Source: Caproiciproducens sp. CPB-2
GTDB taxonomy: Bacteria > Bacillota > Clostridia > Oscillospirales > Acutalibacteraceae
Direction: 5' to 3'
DNA length: 64,000 nt
NCBI RefSeq assembly: GCF_036287215.1
Contig: NZ_CP142860.1
Coordinates: 620,001-684,000, forward strand
In this document: positions 58,118 through 64,000 of the stretch, piece after piece
Numbering within the stretch: position 1 is the stretch's first letter
Layout of the letters: each line of letters opens with the position of its first letter
Made by a program: the position numbers and the translations under genes
Notes under the pieces: generated by a model
Told to the model about the DNA's origin: nothing
The model's database searches: none
The model's input: only the letters and a program-made list of their open reading frames with translations

Positions 58118-58981
58118 ATGAATGTGAAAAAAATCAGAATTGTAGTGGTTGACGACTCCCCTTTCTCGGTTGCCATGCTGACCAACACCCTTACTTCCAG
58201 AGGATTTCTTGTCGAAGGAAGCGCCAATTCCCTGGAGGAAGCCGTAGAGGCGGTTTCCAGGCTGAAACCGGACCTTGTTACAATGGACATGACGATGCCG
58301 GGCGCGGATGGGATTGAATGTACGCAGGCGATCCGCGCGGTTGACCCCGATGTAAAAGTAATCATTGTAAGCTCCATGATGGATGACGAAATTGTACGTA
58401 GGGCGCAGAAGGCGGGAATATCCGGTTATGTGCAAAAGCCCGTGGATGAAGAGGAGCTTTGTCTGGCGATTCAGAGGGCAATGTCCGACGACGAGCTGTT
58501 CGTACAGCTTGACGGCCTGTATTACAATGTGTTTCGGGAAGCGCTGTCCGATACGTTCAATCGGTTTTTCAAATCCGTTCCCGACTTTCAGGAAAAGCAA
58601 ACCACCAAAGAAGAACAGGTTTCGAGGGGCATGTCGGTTGTCATGGGGATTATCGGCAAGTATGGCGGCAGGATGATCCTGGACATGTCCGAGGTCACCG
58701 CCGGGAACATAGCAAAATTTCTGCTGAAAAAAGAGGAGCCGACAAAGGAGCAGATGATCAATGTGATGGGGGAGCTTCCCAATATTATCGCCGGCAACGC
58801 CTGTTCGCTGATGAATAAAAACAATTCGCTTTTCGGACTGCGCGTAGCGCCCCCGACGATTGTTTACGGTGAATGTATTAAAATATCCAAATCGGTGCTG
58901 GATACGGTTTCTTCCGCGAGGGCGGCGACCGATTTCGGGGAAGTCTATTTCAATGTAGGGTTTAACAGGGGCGTGAACTGA
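58118..58981 (+). CDS. Response regulator fused to a CheX-type phosphatase domain
   Basis: 287 residues. Receiver domain 1-125: acidic pocket VVVDDSP, phospho-acceptor Asp in LVTMDMTMPGADGIE, then VSSM and KPVD with the conserved lysine. Residues 135-287 form a CheX/CheC-like domain with SVVMGIIGKYGGRMILDMSE and EEPTKEQMINVMGELPNIIAGNA, matching the E-x(2)-N active-site pattern of CheX. CheX removes phosphate from CheY-P. The stop overlaps the next gene by one base. The binding site before ATG 58118 is weak. Confidence 0.85.
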   Translation: MNVKKIRIVVVDDSPFSVAMLTNTLTSRGFLVEGSANSLEEAVEAVSRLKPDLVTMDMTMPGADGIECTQAIRAVDPDVKVIIVSSMMDDEIVRRAQKAGISGYVQKPVDEEELCLAIQRAMSDDELFVQLDGLYYNVFREALSDTFNRFFKSVPDFQEKQTTKEEQVSRGMSVVMGIIGKYGGRMILDMSEVTAGNIAKFLLKKEEPTKEQMINVMGELPNIIAGNACSLMNKNNSLFGLRVAPPTIVYGECIKISKSVLDTVSSARAATDFGEVYFNVGFNRGVN

Positions 58982-59442
58982 TGAATAAAGATTATACAGA
59001 ATCGTTTTCCACTGCTTTTCTAAATGTAATGCCACAGCTCGGAATACCGGACGTTCAGTATAAAGGGGAAACGGAATGCGGCCGTTTGATCCGTTCCCCC
59101 GGTATCGTAGTGATAGTCGGTATTACGGGCGACCTTCACGGAAACGTGTATTTTACCATGCAGGAGGACTGCGCGAATTCGATCGCTTCCGCCATGATGG
59201 GCGGGATGGAGGTTTCCCGGTTCGATGAAATGGTGCAGAGCGCGGTGTCCGAGCTCAGCAATATGCTCGCCGCGACGGCCTGTACGGATCTGTCCGGGAA
59301 GGGAATCCGGGCCGACATTTCCACGCCGACGCTGATACACGGCGATTTTACGGCGGATACAAGCCTGAAACAGGCCGCCTGCCTTGAAATGCTGGCGGGG
59401 GAATTTTTGCTCGGCATCTGCCTCTCACTGGAAAAGAAATAA
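58981..59442 (+). CDS. cheX: CheX-family chemotaxis phosphatase
   Basis: 153 residues, TGATG overlap with the REC-CheX gene. The fold markers are VVIVGITGDLHGNVYFTM, MMGGMEVSRFDEMVQSAVSELSNMLAATA (the E-x(2)-N motif, SELSN) and a C-terminal LLGICLSL strand. Likely forms a dimer with phosphatase activity towards the fused receiver domain encoded just upstream or towards CheY. No flagellar or other che genes are adjacent. Confidence 0.88.
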   Translation: MNKDYTESFSTAFLNVMPQLGIPDVQYKGETECGRLIRSPGIVVIVGITGDLHGNVYFTMQEDCANSIASAMMGGMEVSRFDEMVQSAVSELSNMLAATACTDLSGKGIRADISTPTLIHGDFTADTSLKQAACLEMLAGEFLLGICLSLEKK

Positions 59443-59453
59443 AAGCGCACATA

Positions 59454-59483
59454 GCCCCGCCGAGTTTCCGGCGGGGCGGTTTT
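59454..59483 (+). terminator. Terminator of the cheX pair
   Basis: GCCCCGCCG (59454-59462) with CGGCGGGGC (59469-59477), then GGTTTT, 12 bases after cheX. Confidence 0.85.
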
Positions 59484-59644
59484 GTTCCGGGCATCTTCTG
59501 CAATTCATCCATTCCGCCGTTGAAAACACCTGACAAGTTTTTCGACGCTTTCGCCGCTGTTGAAAACAGCGGCGGCTGAGAATATAATGAAAAATGCAGT
59601 CGAAAAATTAAAATAGAATGGAAGAAAGACCATGGGGATAGTTC

Positions 59645-61285
59645 ATGCTGAATGAGACAATTTATCAAAATTTTTTGGAATTATGCGGGGTGCCGAGCGT
59701 TTCGGAAACCGACGGCGAATGGAAGATGGCTGAAAAAATCGCTGCGATGCTGAAAGAAATTCCGTATTTTCATTCCCGTCCGCACCAGGTTCGGTTCTGC
59801 CCGGTGCCGGGTGACCCTTGCCGCAGAAGCTTTGTGTACGCGCTTCTTGAGGGTGGGATAAAGAGCGAAAAAACGGTGGTTCTGCTCAGCCATTTTGATG
59901 TTGTGGGCGTTGAAGAATTCGGGGTACTGAAAGGATTTGCCTTTGACCCGGCGGCTTATACGCATTATTTAAGGACCCATCCCGAGGTGCGGCTGCCCGA
60001 AGAAGCGAAAAGGGATCTGAAATCCGGCGATTATTTATTCGGCAGGGGAACCATGGACATGAAGTTCGGCATTGCGGCCGATCTGGAAATGCTGAGAAGG
60101 GCCGGGGAGCATCTGACTGATTTTGAGGGAAATCTGCTGTTCCTTTCCGTCCCGGATGAAGAAGCAAATTCAGCCGGTATGCTGGCCGCGGTGGAACTGC
60201 TTTTGTCCATGAAAAGGGAAAAACGGCTGGATTACCGCTGCTGCCTCGTGTCCGAGCCCCATTTTCCAAAATATCCGGGGGATGGGGGAAAGTATCTTTA
60301 TACCGGAACGGTGGGAAAGCTGCTTCCGGCATTCTACTGCGTCGGCAGGGAAACGCACGCCTGTGAGCCGTTCGCGGGCTTAAACCCCAACCTTCTGACC
60401 TCCAAAATCATCGAAAGGGTGGACTCGAACCCGGAGCTGTGCGATTTTGCCGGGGGGACACATGTTCCGCCGCCGGTTTGCTTAAAGCAGGCGGATGTCA
60501 GAACGGCCTATTCCGTACAGACGCCGCCCGCGGCGTATGCGTATTTCAACTACATGACCCTGACGCAGACGCCCGCACAGGTGATGGAGCGCATGATCCA
60601 AGCGGCGGAGGACGCCTTTTCCGCAGCTCTGGAAGATATTCGGAATAACGCCGGAAAATACGCGCGGATCACCGGGAACCCCGTCCCATTGCCTTCCGTG
60701 GAACCAAAGGTGGTTTCCTTTCAGGAACTGTACGACTGCTGCCTGAAAGCGCGCGGGCGGGAATTTGACCGGCATATGAAGGAATATATTCATAAGCTGC
60801 AGACGGAAAATCTCGGCGCGGACCTGAGGGACCTGTCGGTCGCGGCTGTCAGGGAGGCCCATACCTTTTACCCGTACCGGGGGCCGATGGTGATTGTTTT
60901 CTATGCGCCTCCGTTTTACCCGCACTCCGACCTTCCGTCTCCGGACAGCAGGGCGGCGGAAACGGCGGGGTATCTTGTGGAGACGGCCCGGACGCAGTAC
61001 GGGGAAACCCTGCTGACGGAGCCGTTTTTTCCCGGGCTGTCCGACATGAGCTATCTGGGATTGTCCGCCCGGATTGACGTTGCCGGCCTGACGAAGGATT
61101 TTCCCGTATGGGGTTCCGGGTACCGGATCCCTTTGGAAACGATCGCACAGCTCAACATCCCGTTTCTGAACGTCGGGCCCCACGGCAGGGACGCACATCA
61201 ATTTACGGAGAGGCTGTGCCTTTCCTACTCTTTTGAGAAAGCGGTGCCGCTGATCTGGGCCGCCGTCAGGCATTTGCTGGCTTAA
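59645..61285 (+). CDS. M20 family metallopeptidase (RocB-like)
   Basis: 546 residues, cytoplasmic. Zinc-binding segments of the M20 family are present: LLSHFDVVG, FGRGTMDMKFGIA (bridging Asp) and SVPDEEANSAGM (catalytic Glu and ligand). The C-terminal zinc ligand is probably in NVGPHGRDAHQFTE. The length and the large inserted domain fit the RocB/arginine-utilisation group, whose members may act on amino-acid amides or peptides. Monocistronic, no arginine genes beside it. Confidence 0.85.
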   Translation: MLNETIYQNFLELCGVPSVSETDGEWKMAEKIAAMLKEIPYFHSRPHQVRFCPVPGDPCRRSFVYALLEGGIKSEKTVVLLSHFDVVGVEEFGVLKGFAFDPAAYTHYLRTHPEVRLPEEAKRDLKSGDYLFGRGTMDMKFGIAADLEMLRRAGEHLTDFEGNLLFLSVPDEEANSAGMLAAVELLLSMKREKRLDYRCCLVSEPHFPKYPGDGGKYLYTGTVGKLLPAFYCVGRETHACEPFAGLNPNLLTSKIIERVDSNPELCDFAGGTHVPPPVCLKQADVRTAYSVQTPPAAYAYFNYMTLTQTPAQVMERMIQAAEDAFSAALEDIRNNAGKYARITGNPVPLPSVEPKVVSFQELYDCCLKARGREFDRHMKEYIHKLQTENLGADLRDLSVAAVREAHTFYPYRGPMVIVFYAPPFYPHSDLPSPDSRAAETAGYLVETARTQYGETLLTEPFFPGLSDMSYLGLSARIDVAGLTKDFPVWGSGYRIPLETIAQLNIPFLNVGPHGRDAHQFTERLCLSYSFEKAVPLIWAAVRHLLA

Positions 61286-61540
61286 CCCGGCATCCCGGAA
61301 TCCGTGCTTTGCCCTGCTTCGGGATATTTCCCGTAAAATGAAAGCTCCCCATCAGTTTGTTTTAAGCTTGCGGTTTTTGCATCGATTCATTATAATAGGG
61401 AATATGGAAAACATCTCCACATTGTCCGGGGCCCGAGGGAAAACACCCTTTATAAATCGGGAAACGGGCCGATATATTTTATAATAAGGTAAAACAGAAG
61501 CCGAAACGGGTTTTCTTTGCTCACAGAAGGAGGAATTTGA

Positions 61541-63391
61541 TTGAAAAAGATCCTTTCCGTTTTATTATCGCTGGCGGTGATCGTTTTGTCGGCGCCGGTG
61601 GCTGTACAGGCGGCGTCCAGTGATGAAATTATCGATAAGCATGGTGCAAAAACCTACCAGGGAGCTGTTTCTGCGTGGAGCACTACATGGAACGAGGACA
61701 ATTTTACGGAAGTGACCGATTCCAACGTGATCGCCAGCGGCAACCTGACCATTAAGGCGGGGGAGATCAAGGACGTTACGGTGTCCGGCAGCAGTAAGGT
61801 GACCATTTCCGGCGGCACCATGAGTGACGTCGACTGCGACGGGTCGGTGGAGCTTTCGGACGGAACCGTCGGCTCTCTGGAAGCAAACGGGGATATGACG
61901 CTGAGGGGCGGCACCGTTAAGCGCGACGCCCGGTCTTACCAGAAGGTGACGATCAGCGGGAAAGTAACCGTCGTCGGCTCAGTCATCGGCAATGAAGTGG
62001 ATGCCTCCGGCAGCACGGGCAGTACGATTTCGGGGTCCATTCAGGCCGACGGCACGATTAATTTGACCGGAAACGGACTGAAGGTCAAAGAACTGGACGG
62101 AGAAGATACGGCGACGCTCAATCTGAAGAGCTACAGCGGAAAGCTGCCCTACATTACGGACATGAGCTCCATTGTGGTGGATGCCGGCAGCACGGTGACG
62201 GCAAACGGCAGTGTGTACGCGGGCAATCTGACGATTGCCCAGAAAGGCGAATTTGTCACCACCTCGTGGCTGGAACTGGATACGCTGACGGGACCCGGAA
62301 CGCTCTCCTTCAATACCGGAAAGCTGACTATCCACAACGGGATATCGGATAAGCCGTTATTGAATTTCAACAATTCCGCCAGAGACGGCCAGACGGCCTT
62401 TCAGGCCGACAGAGGCATGGTGGGCGAAGACGAAGTCGTCCTATATGATTTTGAACTGGAAAGAGAAACGTCGGACGACGGTGATATGGATGAATTTGTA
62501 CTGGACAGCAACCTGAAAGAAGGAATTACCCTGAGCAAATCCTCCGTTGCGCTGGACGGCAAAAATCCGGTTACGGTCGTGGCGAGCGTAAAGCCTTCCT
62601 TTTCGCAGTTCGCGGAAGGAACGAAGGTCGTCTGGGAGCTGCACGGGGAAACCAGCGGCTTCACGATCAGCGGAAGCGGGCTTTCCTGCCAGGTATCCGC
62701 AAGGGGCACGTCGTCCGAGTCCTATAAGGCGACTCTGATCGCTTACCTTGTGGACCAAAGAGGAGACAGACTGGCGGATTACCGGTCCGACTCCTGTATC
62801 CTGACCTACGGTACGCAGTCGTCGCAGCCCTCCGATTCCGGGCTGACGCTGGATACCTATGCCGTTACCATCGGAGCGGGCGACACCTACTGGGTTCTGG
62901 CCGTTACGGATTCCAAAACGCCGCCGGTCGCCATGTCCTACAATTCCTCCGTGGCAACGGTGGGAGCCGGTGCCGCGTATAATAAAAACGGAAAAACCGG
63001 TTGGGTGTATCCCGTAACCGGCGTGGCGAAGGGCGGAGTGACCATCGATGTCGGCGGAGAGAAAATGATAACGGCCATCGCCGCGGGCAGCATCGTGGTG
63101 GACACCTCTTCTTACACCCTGAGCCCGGGCGGAAAATACTATATCGGCGTTAAAATCGGCGGAATCGACCGCAAGAAACTCAATGTCCATTCCCAGAACG
63201 CCTGCACCACAGTCGATTATGCCGGAAAGAATAAAAATGGGCTGGACCTGTATGTGGTGACCGGCAGGCAGACCGGTGTCGGGGCCGTTATTTTTGAAAT
63301 TATCGGCGGCCAGTCGGTCCAGGCACAGATCACTGTGGAAAACGGCGCCAAGCCGCACGGCGTGAGCGCCAGGCTGATTGCGGCGGCGTAA
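61541..63391 (+). CDS. Large secreted repeat protein of unknown function
   Basis: 616 residues from TTG 61541, seven bases after AGGAGG. Signal peptide 1-25 (cleavage after VQAAS). Residues 60-240 are short beta repeats rich in G/S/T/D (GNLTIKAGEI, SKVTISGGTM, GDMTLRGGTV, GKVTVVGSVI), like a right-handed beta helix or bactofilin-type solenoid. The C-terminal 300 residues look like two or three Ig-like/BIG domains (LDGKNPVTVVASV, IDVGGEKMITAIAAGS). No sorting signal or membrane anchor is seen. Probably exported to the wall or medium; could be adhesive or spore-surface associated. Confidence 0.75.
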   Translation: MKKILSVLLSLAVIVLSAPVAVQAASSDEIIDKHGAKTYQGAVSAWSTTWNEDNFTEVTDSNVIASGNLTIKAGEIKDVTVSGSSKVTISGGTMSDVDCDGSVELSDGTVGSLEANGDMTLRGGTVKRDARSYQKVTISGKVTVVGSVIGNEVDASGSTGSTISGSIQADGTINLTGNGLKVKELDGEDTATLNLKSYSGKLPYITDMSSIVVDAGSTVTANGSVYAGNLTIAQKGEFVTTSWLELDTLTGPGTLSFNTGKLTIHNGISDKPLLNFNNSARDGQTAFQADRGMVGEDEVVLYDFELERETSDDGDMDEFVLDSNLKEGITLSKSSVALDGKNPVTVVASVKPSFSQFAEGTKVVWELHGETSGFTISGSGLSCQVSARGTSSESYKATLIAYLVDQRGDRLADYRSDSCILTYGTQSSQPSDSGLTLDTYAVTIGAGDTYWVLAVTDSKTPPVAMSYNSSVATVGAGAAYNKNGKTGWVYPVTGVAKGGVTIDVGGEKMITAIAAGSIVVDTSSYTLSPGGKYYIGVKIGGIDRKKLNVHSQNACTTVDYAGKNKNGLDLYVVTGRQTGVGAVIFEIIGGQSVQAQITVENGAKPHGVSARLIAAA

Positions 63392-63438
63392 CCGTATCAA
63401 AATCGCGGCTGTGTGAAAAGGCCGACTTCAAAATCAGG

Positions 63439-63500
63439 GAGCATATCCGGAAAGGCCCATAGAACGGGCGGTTTCCGCATATGCTCTTTCCGTTTTTTTG
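63439..63500 (+). terminator. Terminator of the secreted-protein gene
   Basis: GAGCATAT (63439-63446) with ATATGCTC (63479-63486) and inner complementary segments, followed by a run of seven T residues. Confidence 0.8.
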
Positions 63501-63573
63501 TTTGTTTGCCAAAGCGAAGTTTTCGACCCGTAAAAAATTTGCTGCCCCTGGGCTGAAATTTTGAGTTTTGTGG

Positions 63574-63579
63574 TATAAT
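63574..63579 (+). promoter_or_regulatory. Possible -10 element of the DUF2156 gene
   Basis: TATAAT at 63574-63579 preceded by TGTGG; the -35 is poor. It lies 43 bases before the start codon. Confidence 0.4.
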
Positions 63580-63621
63580 AGGAACGATCCTCAAAAGAAA
63601 GAGATAATTTAAGGAGAATGT

Positions 63622-64000
63622 ATGCTTTCATTCAAACCAATCGAAGCCGATAATATTTTGGCTTTATCCAAGTATTTCGAGTACCAGCAGTTCAGGACCT
63701 GCGACTATTCTATCGCAGGAATCTTTATGTGGAGGAAATTTTTCTACAGCGAGTATGATATCTATGAAAATATGTTGCTTTTCAAAGTTACATATCTGAA
63801 CGGGGCGGTCGCGTTTACTTTCCCGGTCGGCCCCGGCTCCGTTGACGGTGCGCTGACGCAGCTGGAAAATTATGCAAGGGAAAAGGACATCCCCCTTTAT
63901 TTTTGTACGGTGCCGCTGAACGCGCTCGGCGTACTGGAAAAAAGGTACGGCGGCAGAATTACCCACACGGAAAACCGCGACTGGTTCGACTATCTGTACC
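63622..64000 (+). CDS. DUF2156 family protein, 5' part
   Basis: 126 codons to the window end, from ATG 63622 with AAGGAG upstream. The start (FKPIEADNILALSKYFEYQQFRTCDYSIAGIFMWRKFF) and the RYGGRITHTENRDWFDYLY segment are typical of the DUF2156 domain. That is the GNAT-like fold also found in phosphatidylglycerol lysyltransferase C-termini. Clostridial stand-alone versions are about 290-300 residues long. The function of those is not established. The gene is cut by the window, not broken. Confidence 0.85.
   Translation, partial: MLSFKPIEADNILALSKYFEYQQFRTCDYSIAGIFMWRKFFYSEYDIYENMLLFKVTYLNGAVAFTFPVGPGSVDGALTQLENYAREKDIPLYFCTVPLNALGVLEKRYGGRITHTENRDWFDYLY

Noticed and set aside
1..64000. CRISPR array or other regularly spaced repeats
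   Set aside because: No set of 25-40 base direct repeats with unique spacers was seen. The only dispersed repeats are the tRNA-end elements.
1..64000. Insertion sequence or transposase gene
   Set aside because: No DDE, HUH or serine-recombinase-like protein is present. The mobile signal is confined to the prophage end and tRNA-derived repeats.

Overview
This 64 kb window comes from a spore-forming anaerobe of the class Clostridia, most likely an Oscillospiraceae/Ruminococcaceae-type fermenter (Caproiciproducens-like). That placement is inferred from a ger germination operon, a six-subunit Ech-type [NiFe] hydrogenase, desulfoferrodoxin and rubrerythrin, LicT/RAT sugar control and clostridial gene style. 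No rRNA or other taxonomic marker is present.

Region 1 (1-5.1 kb) is the right end of a decayed prophage. A head-closure gene and the start of the next minor capsid gene are joined directly to the end of a tail-fibre gene, so most tail genes are missing. An XkdX-type gene, a GH25 endolysin and a holin follow. An AT-rich cassette of three or four unknown genes (2666-4188) lies between the holin and the attachment site and is the best candidate for an undescribed system. The prophage ends at the 3' half of a tRNA-Lys gene (4629-4678), next to a tRNA-end/hairpin repeat that recurs at 14 kb beside a broken nanE.

Region 2 (5.1-21 kb) is chromosomal: a coiled-coil protein, GIY-YIG protein, alpha/beta hydrolase with a divergent TetR gene, nicotinamidase-like hydrolase, a TetR gene with operators controlling a two-gene ABC exporter, a large SPFH protein, and a four-gene ger operon.

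Region 3 (21-31.3 kb, minus strand) is a small-molecule cluster: a PotABCD-type ABC importer, two class III aminotransferases, an APH-fold kinase, an SDR dehydrogenase and an iron alcohol dehydrogenase. The kinase/aminotransferase pair suggests breakdown of an amino alcohol through a phosphorylated intermediate. Region 4 (31.7-36.9 kb) is an amino-sugar PTS operon under a LicT antiterminator with two RAT/terminator switches, encoding NanE, EIICB, EIIA and two HPr paralogues that both lack the regulatory serine.

Region 5 (37-42.5 kb) holds a chemoreceptor, an AI-2E family permease and an ABC-F protein. Region 6 (42.5-52.5 kb, minus strand) is one long echABCDEF-hypAFCDE block: a proton- or sodium-coupled ferredoxin hydrogenase plus most of its maturation set, without hypB and without a maturation protease. 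Region 7 (52.8-57.7 kb, minus strand) holds a B12/radical SAM protein and an oxygen-defence group: rubrerythrin, a short NNMN-repeat protein, superoxide reductase, and an encapsulin shell with its ferritin-like cargo. Two promoters in this group share the same layout and operator. Region 8 (58-64 kb) has a REC-CheX fusion with a second CheX, an M20 peptidase, a large secreted repeat protein and the start of a DUF2156 gene cut by the window end.
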